DNA of 64,000 bases from VBAU01 sp036005185 (GTDB lineage Bacteria > Bacteroidota > Bacteroidia > Chitinophagales > Chitinophagaceae), in NCBI GenBank assembly GCA_036005185.1, contig DASYQS010000052.1, positions 24,922-88,921 of the forward strand, given 5' to 3'. Shown piece after piece: positions 42,350 through 50,108 of this stretch (its first letter is position 1; the number at the start of each line of letters is the position of its first letter). The notes below the pieces were generated by a model. That model did not search any database. It was not told where the DNA came from and was given only the letters and a program-made list of their open reading frames with translations. The position numbers were made by a program, and so were the translations under genes.

Positions 42350-43828
42350 TCAATTGTAGCTTCCTCGACGATGAGGGTCCTGAATAAAAATTTGCAGGAA
42401 CAATTTCTGCTCTGTTCTTACAAGATGAAGTGTTGCGAACTCATTAATAAAACGGTTGCCATAATAAACATGATGTTCAAAACCGAGGCTAAGATTTTTA
42501 AAAAGCCTGAGCGTTACCCTTGGTTTTATTATTCCTATTTTGCTTTTTCCGGGTGTGCCTTCATAATTATATATCCAGTAATAGTAGCCATTAAAACCCA
42601 GGCTTATCCATTTGCTGAGGTTCAGAGTTTCTTCTATTCTTCCTTCAAATCCCCCGCCAAAAGGGTAGTCACGAAATTCAGAAGTATCAGGACCAAAACG
42701 TGTACTGTTACCCACTAGCGGCACTCCCGCTAAATGAAGGCCTGAATACCATTTGCAATTGTTGCCTAGATCTACTCTCGAAATAATGCCTGGGCCAAAG
42801 CCAAGGCTTCCCAGCTCAAATACTTTGTTATTCCAATAATCAAACTGTTGAAAAAAACCTGCCAACAAACCATGGCGTCCCTCTACGATATTTTTTCCGA
42901 ACAAGATCCCATATCCGAGCACATTGTCCAAAAACTTTTTGTCATCTCCATAGCGTGACTCAAGCCTTAAACGAAAAAGGTCAAATGGCTTGCGCTGCCT
43001 TACCTCAAAAGGGTCACCATAATCGAGTTGAAGATTGGCAATGACATTGGTGCCGCCAGTACCGAATTTGTTGTTATCATTTACCTTATGTACACCGGCG
43101 CTTAGTGTAATATTCAGCGGTTCTTTCTGATAAACTTCTACCGGAGTAACGCGGAACATTTTTCCTTGCGTGAACCTGTTCAACGCTCTTGTAGGATTAA
43201 CAATGCCAGCGGCGATCTCACGAAAAACTCTTTCTCCTCCCCTTTTGCGATCATCCAATATATTTGAACTGATACGATATAATACTTCACCAAGAAAGGC
43301 CCCGCTAACGGGTGTGTTGATCAAATCATTTTTGGAGGGTCTTGTATTTTCCCCAAAATATTCCCACATGAAACTGCCGGCAATAGCAAAAGGGTATGAT
43401 TCCCAAAAAGAATAGCCATTGCTTCGAGCCACATTAAAATAATTATTTCCCGAATGAGGGTGTCCGATAAAATTAATTCCAAAGCGATCATTATCCCACT
43501 CCCATCCTCCTTTGAGATTATTCTTCCAAGTAGTGGGGCTGATTCTCGCCCAATCATAATTAAAAACGTAGCGGCTGGCAGCCCAGTTAAAAACATTCGT
43601 CAAGGCTACTCTGGCAGCAACTATTCCCCATGGAGATTTTGGATTGTAAGCAGGATCATCATCGAGCAAGTCGCCATAGGCATTGTGTGGACGATTGTCA
43701 GCAGTGGTGTCAGCGATGTTTGCTAAAGGAATCGTGTCTTTGGCCTGAACCGAATCTCTGTCAGAAATATCTTGTGCCCAAGCATTTATAGAAATTAGCA
43801 ATAAAAAAATCGTCGTTATTGTTCTCAT
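42350..43828 (-). CDS. DUF3943 outer-membrane-associated protein
   Basis: 492 aa with signal peptide MRTITTIFLLLISINAWAQ. Conserved-looking stretches are WEWDNDRFGINFIGHPHSGNNYFN near residue 110 (first part shown only to its HPHSG) and EYFGENTRPSKNDLINTPVSG, which match DUF3943. The second half is strand-rich and likely a beta-barrel ending LGFEHHVYYGNRFINEFATLHLVRTEQ. Function unknown. An antisense ORF over its 3' end is considered spurious. Confidence 0.85.
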   Translation of the reverse strand: MRTITTIFLLLISINAWAQDISDRDSVQAKDTIPLANIADTTADNRPHNAYGDLLDDDPAYNPKSPWGIVAARVALTNVFNWAASRYVFNYDWARISPTTWKNNLKGGWEWDNDRFGINFIGHPHSGNNYFNVARSNGYSFWESYPFAIAGSFMWEYFGENTRPSKNDLINTPVSGAFLGEVLYRISSNILDDRKRGGERVFREIAAGIVNPTRALNRFTQGKMFRVTPVEVYQKEPLNITLSAGVHKVNDNNKFGTGGTNVIANLQLDYGDPFEVRQRKPFDLFRLRLESRYGDDKKFLDNVLGYGILFGKNIVEGRHGLLAGFFQQFDYWNNKVFELGSLGFGPGIISRVDLGNNCKWYSGLHLAGVPLVGNSTRFGPDTSEFRDYPFGGGFEGRIEETLNLSKWISLGFNGYYYWIYNYEGTPGKSKIGIIKPRVTLRLFKNLSLGFEHHVYYGNRFINEFATLHLVRTEQKLFLQIFIQDPHRRGSYN

Positions 43829-43934
43829 ACCATCCTTCAGGCAAATAAATGGGCCCCGTTGATATATAGTTTAGCAGCAAACGTGCCATAAAGGAAATAA
43901 TGAGATGAGAAAAATACGAATAGAGGGTATAGGC

Positions 43935-44159
43935 TTATTTGTGAGGAACAAGTTTGTCCAGATCAACACCTAACGCTTCAGATATTTTAATCAAGGTCGT
44001 GAGAGTAGGGTTGGATGATCCCGATTCCAACTTACCAACCGCACTGTGTGCTATATCAGCCTCATAGGCAAACTTACGGGTGCTGAGCCCTTTTGTTTGC
44101 CTTAATTTGCGGAGATTCTTCCCAAATTCCCTCAAAATTCTTTCGTTGCCTTTGATCAT
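43935..44159 (-). CDS. XRE-family helix-turn-helix regulator
   Basis: 74-aa single-domain Cro/C1-type protein: LRKLRQTKGLSTRKFAYEAD, SAVGKLESGSSNPTLTTLIK and LGVDLDKLV cover all five helices. No sensor domain. Divergent, with starts 34 bases apart, from the unknown gene at 44193. A perfect 6-bp inverted repeat (44194-44213) between and overlapping the starts may be its operator. Could be an antitoxin-like partner, but no toxin is adjacent that I recognise. Confidence 0.9.
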   Translation of the reverse strand: MIKGNERILREFGKNLRKLRQTKGLSTRKFAYEADIAHSAVGKLESGSSNPTLTTLIKISEALGVDLDKLVPHK

Positions 44160-44192
44160 TAAACTGTAAGGTGGAAAAAAATTTAAGAAAAT

Positions 44193-44567
44193 ATGTACCC
44201 TAGTAATGGTACAGTTGATAAAATCATTTATCTTGTAGGCAAATCTGGTGATATGGAACCGTCGTCAAAAGATCGCCTTCCTGCTCAGTATCCTGAATGG
44301 CATAACACTCCCTTGTATCTCACAAAAGAAGAAATGGAAAACCCACATAAAGTATTGGCGGAGTTTTTTGATTGTTACAACCTTAAGGACATCAGGGCCT
44401 GCCTTAGGGAATGGCTTTATGATGTGTTGCGCCCTGATGAGGTGTTACAAATGAACTACCTTACCGTGCACGATCATGTCATCAAGCTTGCCGAAGCCTC
44501 ATGGATATTGCATTCCGACAAAACCCCTAAGTCTGTCCGCGGTAAAAAAAAGAAAAAGAATAAATAA
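44193..44567 (+). CDS. Hypothetical protein divergent from XRE gene
   Basis: 124-aa soluble protein, family not recognised. Middle part is acidic/aromatic (QYPEWHNTPLYLTKEEMENP; FDCYNLKDIRACLREWLYDVL) and the end is a lysine run (RGKKKKKNK) that could contact nucleic acid. Similar proteins may exist in Chitinophagales, but I cannot name them. ATG at 44193 is the first codon of the candidate operator region. Its closeness to the XRE gene suggests joint control. Confidence 0.65.
   Translation: MYPSNGTVDKIIYLVGKSGDMEPSSKDRLPAQYPEWHNTPLYLTKEEMENPHKVLAEFFDCYNLKDIRACLREWLYDVLRPDEVLQMNYLTVHDHVIKLAEASWILHSDKTPKSVRGKKKKKNK
44194..44213. promoter_or_regulatory. Candidate operator for the XRE regulator
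   Basis: TGTACC-CTAGTAAT-GGTACA: perfect 6-bp inverted repeat with 8-base spacer. Lies in the first codons of the divergent gene and 35-55 bases upstream of the XRE gene start. Confidence 0.45.
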
Positions 44568-44703
44568 AGGAGCGAAATCTTTTTTTGAATGCATGCACAT
44601 CATTGGCGCGCCATGGCTAGCTGCTTAAAAAGATTAGATATAAGTTTTTGCAAGAGAAAATTCTTGTCGCAGGCTTAGAGTTTGCCGCACCTCAAATAAA
44701 ATT

Positions 44704-45249
44704 TTAGAAATTGTATCCTACGCTGGCTGCTCCAAAGGGCTGGATATAACTTTTTGCGAAGATGGGCGTAAAACCAATACGCCACGAAAAACCACCATTC
44801 GCTGGTTGACGCCTGTACATGAATGCGAATGTTCCAAATACCTGGGTTTGCATGTCCTCATAAAAATTCATGATTTCAAGCTTCTTGGAAATGTAAGTAA
44901 CACCTGCACCAATTTCAAAACTGTGCGGTGAGCTTAATTTTCCGAAAATATAGTTTAACTGTAGAGGAAGGGTTATCGCCGAAGTCTGGTTATAATCATA
45001 ATACCCATTACTAGGATTATAGACCATTTCATCAGCGCTTACAAAACCAATTCCCAATCGTCCCCCAAAACCAATATGCGAATTCGTAAATCGTTTGTCA
45101 ATATTTGCGGAGAAAGCAATGCCGGGCCCACCGGCTTCTGCAAAGAATGAGTTAGTGGCAATTTCCTTTTCGGTCGAAGTACTATTTCTTTGAGCAAAGA
45201 GAAAAATAGAAGAAATAAGAAATACAGTTACGAGTAAAAACTGTCTCAT
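44704..45249 (-). CDS. Outer-membrane beta-barrel (porin-like) protein
   Basis: 181 aa with signal peptide MRQFLLVTVFLISSIFLFAQ. Strands such as FAEAGGPGIAFSANIDKRF, IGFGGRLGIGFVSADEM, LPLQLNYIFG and ending FGAASVGYNF (terminal Phe) indicate a small 8-stranded barrel. No catalytic motif. An inverted repeat lies 41 bases upstream (45290-45320). Confidence 0.82.
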   Translation of the reverse strand: MRQFLLVTVFLISSIFLFAQRNSTSTEKEIATNSFFAEAGGPGIAFSANIDKRFTNSHIGFGGRLGIGFVSADEMVYNPSNGYYDYNQTSAITLPLQLNYIFGKLSSPHSFEIGAGVTYISKKLEIMNFYEDMQTQVFGTFAFMYRRQPANGGFSWRIGFTPIFAKSYIQPFGAASVGYNF

Positions 45250-45289
45250 AAAATTAGTTTTTTAGGTTAATGATGCGTGAGACAAATTA

Positions 45290-45320
45290 GAGCTTAATCA
45301 CTAAAAATTTTGTTAAGCTC
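45290..45320. promoter_or_regulatory. Inverted repeat upstream of the porin-like gene
   Basis: GAGCTTAA (45290-45297) and TTAAGCTC (45313-45320), perfect 8-bp arms, 15-base spacer. Could be an operator for the leftward barrel gene or a hairpin; undecided. Confidence 0.35.
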
Positions 45321-45399
45321 AACAAAATGATTGCTAAAAAATACAGACAAGATTTTACATTGGCGAAGGCTAAGCCTTTGGCAACTGAGCAATAAATAA

Positions 45400-46860
45400 T
45401 TATTGTATTTCCTTCAGAACAATTTCTCTCACTTTATCAGCGGGTATTCTTTCTTGCTGCATCGTATCACGATGGCGAATGGTAACTGTATTATCTTGTT
45501 TTGTCTGCTGATCAACCGTTACGCAGAAAGGAGTTCCAATTGCATCCATCCGCCGGTAACGCTTACCGATAGTATCTTTTTCTTCATAGAAGCAACGGAA
45601 ATGGGATTTGCAATCATCCATGATTGTTCTCGCAATTTCTGGTAAGCCATCTTTTTTTACTAACGGTAATACAGCCAGCTTCATCGGAGCAATTTTTGAA
45701 GGGAACCGCAACACCACACGACTATCCTGTTTTTCTGCTGAACTTAGATCTTCTTCAGCATAGGCTTCACTTAGTACCATTAAAATAGTTCTATCTAAAC
45801 CGATAGAAGTTTCGATGACATAAGGAATATAATTTTGATTGATCTCCGAGTCAAAATATTGCATTTTCTTTTTGCTGAATTCCTGATGTTGTTTGAGGTC
45901 GTAATCGGTACGGCTATGAATTCCTTCCACTTCCTTGAAGCCAAAAGGAAATTCATATTCAATATCACCTGCATTATCGGCATAAAAGGCCGGCTTTGGA
46001 TGAGGGTGCCATCGGTATTTAGACTCAGGAATTCCTAAGCTTACATGCCATTTTTGTCTTTCTTGTTTCCAATATTCAAACCAGTCCTTTTGCGTTCCCG
46101 GTCTGCAAAAGAATTGCATTTCCATTTGTTCAAACTCCCGCATGCGAAAAATAAATTGTCTGGCTACAATTTCATTTCTGAACGCTTTACCAATTTGTGC
46201 AATGCCGAAAGGAATTTTTAAGCGGCCTGTTTTCTGCACGTTCAAAAAATTCACAAAAATGCCCTGCGCTGTTTCGGGTCTCAAATAAATTTCACTGGCT
46301 TCCTCGCTCACGCTTCCCATTTGGGTGCTGAACATCAAATTGAATTGCCTCACTTCCGTCCAATTTGACGTTTTACTGATGGGACATTTTATTCCTTGAT
46401 TAATGATCAATTGCCTCAGACCATCAAAATCATCTTTTGCAACCAGCTTGTCCATTACATCTAGTAAACCATCTGCTTCATCAATACGTCCTTCGTTCCG
46501 CATTTCTTCCGCCTTAGCCTCGATCAAATGATCAACACGATATCTTTTTTTGCTGTCTTTATTATCGATCATCGGATCGTTGAAATTGTCAACATGCCCG
46601 CTGGCCTTCCATGTAGTGGGATGCATAAAAATAGCAGCGTCAATGCCGACAATATTTTCATTCATTTGGGTCATGCTCTTCCACCAGTAATCTTTTATAT
46701 TTTTTTTCAGCTCGCTTCCCCATTGGCCATAATCATATACCGCCTGCAATCCATCATAAATTTCACTGCTGGGAAAAATAAATCCGTACTCTTTACAATG
46801 AGAGATAATTGCCTGGAACCTGCCTGCCGGCAGGCCAGGTTTGTTTGAATCTGTTGCCAT
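45400..46860 (-). CDS. glyS: Glycyl-tRNA synthetase, alpha2 type
   Basis: Class II synthetase charging tRNA-Gly, of the single-chain type (not the GlyQ/GlyS heterotetramer). CKEYGFIFPSSEIYDGLQAVYDYG near residue 25, LRPETAQGIFVNF (motif 2 region) near 195, FRNEIVARQFIFRMREFEQMEM and the C-terminal anticodon-binding domain from ~380. 486 aa from ATG at 46860. Between MATDSN and the first core helix sits KPGLPAG, encoded by an in-frame palindromic repeat (46819-46839). Essential gene, so the insertion must be tolerated. Confidence 0.95.
   Translation of the reverse strand: MATDSNKPGLPAGRFQAIISHCKEYGFIFPSSEIYDGLQAVYDYGQWGSELKKNIKDYWWKSMTQMNENIVGIDAAIFMHPTTWKASGHVDNFNDPMIDNKDSKKRYRVDHLIEAKAEEMRNEGRIDEADGLLDVMDKLVAKDDFDGLRQLIINQGIKCPISKTSNWTEVRQFNLMFSTQMGSVSEEASEIYLRPETAQGIFVNFLNVQKTGRLKIPFGIAQIGKAFRNEIVARQFIFRMREFEQMEMQFFCRPGTQKDWFEYWKQERQKWHVSLGIPESKYRWHPHPKPAFYADNAGDIEYEFPFGFKEVEGIHSRTDYDLKQHQEFSKKKMQYFDSEINQNYIPYVIETSIGLDRTILMVLSEAYAEEDLSSAEKQDSRVVLRFPSKIAPMKLAVLPLVKKDGLPEIARTIMDDCKSHFRCFYEEKDTIGKRYRRMDAIGTPFCVTVDQQTKQDNTVTIRHRDTMQQERIPADKVREIVLKEIQ
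46819..46839. repeat. CCTGCCTG..CAGGCAGG palindrome, copy 2 (inside glyS)
   Basis: GCCTGCCGGCAGGC (46822-46835) is a perfect palindrome within the repeat. It is translated on the minus strand as PGLPAGR near the GlyRS N-terminus. Same family as 15723, 55988, 59548 and 59743. Confidence 0.85.
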
Positions 46861-46866
46861 AGGGCG

Positions 46867-46874
46867 CAAAGATA
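46867..46874 (-). promoter_or_regulatory. -7 element of glyS
   Basis: Minus-strand TATCTTTG, a perfect TAnnTTTG, ending six bases before the ATG. Predicted transcript starts at or within a few bases of the start codon. No clear -33 TTTG. Confidence 0.5.
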
Positions 46875-47009
46875 ATAGTCAAATGCTCAAATGGATCATA
46901 TAAGTGATATAGTTAAACGGCTGAAATGTGAGCATTGAATAAACCGTTTACATGAATTTGCTGAGAAAAAATAGTCAAGCCTTTTAAAAAAAAAAAAATT
47001 CTTTGAAGA

Positions 47010-47954
47010 TCAATGATTCGTTTGTGTTTCCGCAGAAAGAGGTTGCTTTGACACTACCTCAACCTGTTCAACCCAAACCGCATAATTGTTGGGATAAATT
47101 TGCGAGCCACTCTCAATGGCATATTCCCTTGTAAAGGATGCCCCGAAATAAAGAATGGCAGAGGAATAATACACCCATAATAAAACAACGATGACAGATC
47201 CCGCGGTACCATAGGCCGTTGTCATTGTACTATGTCCTAAATAATAACTGATAAGAAATTTTCCCACCATAAAAAAGATAGCTGTAGTGAATGCTCCTGC
47301 TCTTACATGCCGCCATTTAATACGGGCATCAGGCAGCACCTTAAAGATGAGTCCAAAGATGAAGGCAGTAATTAAAAAAGTAACGACGACATTCACGATA
47401 TAAACAACAATTACTGTTGCGTTCGGGAAATTTTTGAGCAAATGATTTATCAAAATATCCATAGTTCCGTTGACGACAAGAGAAACAAGCAAAATAAAAC
47501 CAAGGCTTACGATCATAGAAAAAGAAAGCAGCCTATTGATAATGAGACGGAGCCAGCCAGTTCCTTTTTTTGGCTTAGCTTTTAATTTCCACAGCAGGTT
47601 AATGGAATCTTGTATTTCGCCAAATACGCTCGTAGCTCCTATGAGTAGTGCAACAAATCCAACGATAGTAGCAAAATGACTGTTGCCAGCAACTAAAGAA
47701 TTGCGCATTGTTTCCTGAATGCTTGCTGCCGCATCCTGACCGATAAATTTGGCCATTTGTCCATATAATGATCCTTCGACTACTTCGCGACGATAGAAAA
47801 TATTGCTGAACCATATAATGATGATGAGCAAACCTGGCAAGGAAAATATAGTAGAGAATGCCAACGCCGCACTTAACTTTAGAACATTGTTGGCAAAAAA
47901 ATCGGCAAAAGACCTTTTAATAACTTTCCAAATTCTTTTTACAGACATACGCAT
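47010..47954 (-). CDS. YihY/BrkB family inner-membrane protein
   Basis: 314 aa with about six helices. LSAALAFSTIFSLPGLLIIII near residue 27 and FVALLIGATSVFGEIQDSINLLWKL near 98 match the YihY/BrkB (formerly 'ribonuclease BN') family. YGTAGSVIVVLLWVYYSSAILYFGASFTREYA near 250 is its C-terminal signature. Function uncertain; transport or envelope role suspected. Start ATG at 47954 or 47948. Confidence 0.92.
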   Translation of the reverse strand: MRMSVKRIWKVIKRSFADFFANNVLKLSAALAFSTIFSLPGLLIIIIWFSNIFYRREVVEGSLYGQMAKFIGQDAAASIQETMRNSLVAGNSHFATIVGFVALLIGATSVFGEIQDSINLLWKLKAKPKKGTGWLRLIINRLLSFSMIVSLGFILLVSLVVNGTMDILINHLLKNFPNATVIVVYIVNVVVTFLITAFIFGLIFKVLPDARIKWRHVRAGAFTTAIFFMVGKFLISYYLGHSTMTTAYGTAGSVIVVLLWVYYSSAILYFGASFTREYAIESGSQIYPNNYAVWVEQVEVVSKQPLSAETQTNH

Positions 47955-48039
47955 GGTTATGCAATTAATTAATCATACATAATGCCAAAGAGGAGTCTTA
48001 GCCTGCGCTCCCGCCCATTTTTTATTAGTTTTATTGCAG

Positions 48040-48329
48040 ATGATCACCGAAGAAAAAATAAAAGAAATAAAAAATTATTACATAACGGAGTTCCTGAAGG
48101 AGAAATTAAAGAAGATTTGAAAGAACAGGGTTAGGCAAAAGATGATATTGATAAATTGTTTACACCTCACAAATATGATATGCGGTCGTGGTATCTGACC
48201 TTCGCAATCATTCTTCTTTTTGCTGATTTATGGTTCTTTTTTGAAAAAGGAAGTTTGCTAGTGATTATTTTGTCTGTATTACTATTCCTTACATACTTCA
48301 GAGAGATTGAGCGGCTAAAGGGGCAATAG
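48040..48329 (+). pseudogene. Degenerate small membrane protein gene
   Basis: Three segments read as one protein. First, MITEEKIKEIKN in frame from ATG 48040. Second, after adding one base near 48075, LLHNGVPEGEIKEDLKEQG. Third, after an in-frame TAG at 48132-48134, AKDDIDKLFTPHKYDMRSWY and two hydrophobic helices to a TAG at 48327. The motif GVPEGEIKEDLKEQG(Y)AKDDI is the helical repeat commonly found before membrane segments in this phylum, so the TAG probably replaced a Tyr codon. Two independent lesions argue for decay rather than a single error. Ends two bases before the convergent mazG stop. Confidence 0.72.
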
Positions 48330-48331
48330 GA

Positions 48332-48658
48332 TTATTTCAGCTTCTCATTTTGCTGATGCCTTTCAGCATCCCGGATATTCTTCTTTTCAAAATTTTTTTT
48401 CAGTGCTTGCGTCAGATCAATACCTGTTTGATTGGCTATGCAAATAAGAACCCAAAGAACGTCAGCCAACTCATCCGAAAGCTGTTTGTTTTTATCAGAT
48501 TCTTTGAAAGATTGATCGCCATACATGCGGCTCATGAGCCGAGCGACCTCGCCTACTTCTTCGGTAAGGATAGCCATATTGGTAAGTTCGCTGAAGTAAC
48601 GAACCCCTGTTGTTTTGATCCACTGATCTATATGCTGCTGGGCCTCCTGAATAGTCAT
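48332..48658 (-). CDS. MazG-like nucleotide pyrophosphohydrolase
   Basis: 108-aa all-alpha NTP-PPase: metal-binding LTEEVGEVARLM (ExxE) near residue 31 and SDELADVLWVLICIANQ (ExxD) near 61, as in the MazG/iMazG fold. Hydrolyses nucleoside triphosphates, possibly damaged dNTPs. Single-domain, typical of small bacterial MazG. Start ATG at 48658. It faces the decayed membrane gene. Confidence 0.9.
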   Translation of the reverse strand: MTIQEAQQHIDQWIKTTGVRYFSELTNMAILTEEVGEVARLMSRMYGDQSFKESDKNKQLSDELADVLWVLICIANQTGIDLTQALKKNFEKKNIRDAERHQQNEKLK

Positions 48659-48770
48659 AACAAAATTTTTTGTTTGCTAAATGCAATATAGCATGATTAT
48701 TGGCGTTTGAGACGTCCCGCCCTTTTGAAAACATCAACAATATCTTTACTAACCTGGAATTTGGTATTCT

Positions 48771-49118
48771 ATGATGTATTTAACTATCCGCAAGATCACG
48801 GCTGTTGCAGCGTTTACATGCATTACAAGTTTTTCCCTGGCACAAGATCCTGCTATAAAAACTAAACCTTCTGTTGAAGAGCAAAAGGATAACAAACCAT
48901 TTCGCATTCTAACCAATGGCAAGCGTATCACAATTCAGAGCAGCAAGAATATTACTTCGATCATTGTATGGACAGCAAGCGGCAACCGCTTTATTGAACA
49001 ATCCAATATAGAAGCCCCTTCTTACAATTTTACCATCCCTTCTAAAGAAAAATATGTTTTTATCATGCTGGAATTGCAAGGCGGGAAGAGATATACTGAA
49101 AAGATCGGAGTGCAGTGA
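48771..49118 (+). CDS. Small secreted protein with T9SS-tail-like fold
   Basis: 115 aa with signal peptide (VAAFTCITSFSLAQ). After a Lys/Glu-rich linker the last ~70 residues (RITIQSSKNITSIIVWTASG, then YNFTIPSKEKYVFIMLELQGG, ending YTEKIGVQ) have the strand order of type IX secretion C-terminal sorting domains. The usual large cargo domain is missing. It may be a surface-delivered minimal protein or a remnant. Resemblance is by eye and needs a profile search. Confidence 0.6.
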   Translation: MMYLTIRKITAVAAFTCITSFSLAQDPAIKTKPSVEEQKDNKPFRILTNGKRITIQSSKNITSIIVWTASGNRFIEQSNIEAPSYNFTIPSKEKYVFIMLELQGGKRYTEKIGVQ

Positions 49119-49120
49119 TA

Positions 49121-49149
49121 ACACTAATTAGACCTAATTACACGAATTT
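49121..49149. repeat. ACGAATTACACGAATT family, copy b
   Basis: ACACTAATTAGACC followed by TAATTACACGAATTTA, abutting the 3' end of the GxxExxY gene (three bases from its stop). Confidence 0.65.
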
Positions 49150-49151
49150 AT

Positions 49152-49526
49152 TTAAAAGACAACTCTTTTATATGTGAAAGATCGCTCGCCGAAATTTGCA
49201 ATGATGCCAAGCCTGATACCGGATGCTTTCAAATAATTAATGGTTTGTGCTACCAAATTATCAATAATAAAGGCTGTTGATTTTACCTCAAGAATTATTG
49301 AGCTGTATATAATGAAATCCGCATAATATTTATGTGGCAAAATGACCCCTTTGTATTCGATCCTATATTGTTTCTCGCGAATAAAAGGAATTTGTTGGTT
49401 TTTAAACCCCACTTCCAGAGCGTCTTTATATACAGCTTCTTTAAAACCCAATCCCAAACTTCTATGGACTTCCATACACACCCCTACAATTTTGTAAGAT
49501 TCTTCCTTAAAAATTAGTTCACCCAT
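49152..49526 (-). CDS. GxxExxY protein (PD-(D/E)xK nuclease-like fold)
   Basis: 124 aa from ATG at 49526. The family signature is complete: VCMEVHRSLGLGFKEAVYKD (GFKEAVY = GxxExxY) near residue 17. The nuclease-like core follows with YYADFIIYSSIILEVKS (D...ExK) near 74, then NYLKASGIRLGIIANFG. Function of the family is unknown. The gene is bracketed by inverted copies of one dispersed repeat: copy b ends 2 bases from its stop and copy c touches its ATG. Longer upstream reading would be translated repeat, so it is not real. Confidence 0.9.
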   Translation of the reverse strand: MGELIFKEESYKIVGVCMEVHRSLGLGFKEAVYKDALEVGFKNQQIPFIREKQYRIEYKGVILPHKYYADFIIYSSIILEVKSTAFIIDNLVAQTINYLKASGIRLGIIANFGERSFTYKRVVF

Positions 49527-49560
49527 AATTCGTGCAATTCGTTTAAAATTCGTGTAATAA
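49527..49560. repeat. ACGAATTACACGAATT family, copy c
   Basis: AATTCGTGCAATTCG, TTTAAAATTCGTGTAATAA: begins at the GxxExxY ATG and ends exactly where the dtd stop begins (49561). Inverted relative to copy b. Confidence 0.75.
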
Positions 49561-50013
49561 TCACTCCTTATCCTTTGTGTCAATCACAATCGTTACCGGT
49601 CCATCATTTAATAATTCAACTTTCATGTCAGCTCCGAAAACTCCTGTTTGGATTTGCTTACCCAGATCATTCGATAGTTGATGCATCATTTTTTCATAAA
49701 TAGGAATGGCGATTTCGGGTTTGCTTGCTTTACTGTATGATGGGCGATTCCCCTTTTTTGTAGAAGCATGTAAAGTAAACTGGCTTATTAAAAGAATATT
49801 TCCATTGATCTCTTTCAGAGAAATATTCATGACTCCATTTTCATCATTAAAAATCCGGAGATTAATGATCTTGCTACTGAGCCATTCAATGTCTTCTGTT
49901 GTATCCGCATTCTCAATACCTAACAAAACAAGAAGCCCATTTGCTATTTGCCCATTGATTTTTCCATCAATCGTTACGCTGGCTCTGGTTACTCTTTGTA
50001 TAACTGCACGCAT
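49561..50013 (-). CDS. dtd: D-aminoacyl-tRNA deacylase
   Basis: Removes D-amino acids (and glycine from tRNA-Ala) from mischarged tRNA. MRAVIQRVTRASVTIDG at the start, ISQFTLHASTKKGNRPSYSKA near residue 76 (active-site SQxT region) and the cross-subunit LLNDGPVTIVID with its Gly-cis-Pro near 136. 150 aa, full length; homodimer. Flanked on both sides by copies of the ACGAATTACACG repeat. Confidence 0.97.
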   Translation of the reverse strand: MRAVIQRVTRASVTIDGKINGQIANGLLVLLGIENADTTEDIEWLSSKIINLRIFNDENGVMNISLKEINGNILLISQFTLHASTKKGNRPSYSKASKPEIAIPIYEKMMHQLSNDLGKQIQTGVFGADMKVELLNDGPVTIVIDTKDKE

Positions 50014-50016
50014 TTA

Positions 50017-50096
50017 CACACGAATTTTAAGCTAATTACACGAATTTTTTTAAGATAAAAACATTCATTTTCGTGTAATTCGTTTTAATTCGCGTC
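50017..50096. repeat. ACGAATTACACGAATT family, copy d with inverted arms
   Basis: Left arm ACACGAATTTTAAGC/TAATTACACGAAT (50018-50045) and right arm TTCGTGTAATTCG/TTTTAATTCGCGTC (50070-50096) are imperfect inverted copies. The loop is ~24 bases. Fills the gap between divergent dtd and arfB. Confidence 0.8.
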
Positions 50097-50108
50097 AATA
50101 TTTTTCAT

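Noticed and set aside
42149..42718. 189-codon open frame antisense to the DUF3943 and thrC 5' region
   Set aside because: Antisense to a better supported gene and to the thrC promoter; no domain recognised.
45327..45395. 22-codon frame (MIAKKYRQDF...) upstream of the porin-like gene
   Set aside because: Too short, no promoter or ribosome-binding site, and it contains a small palindrome.
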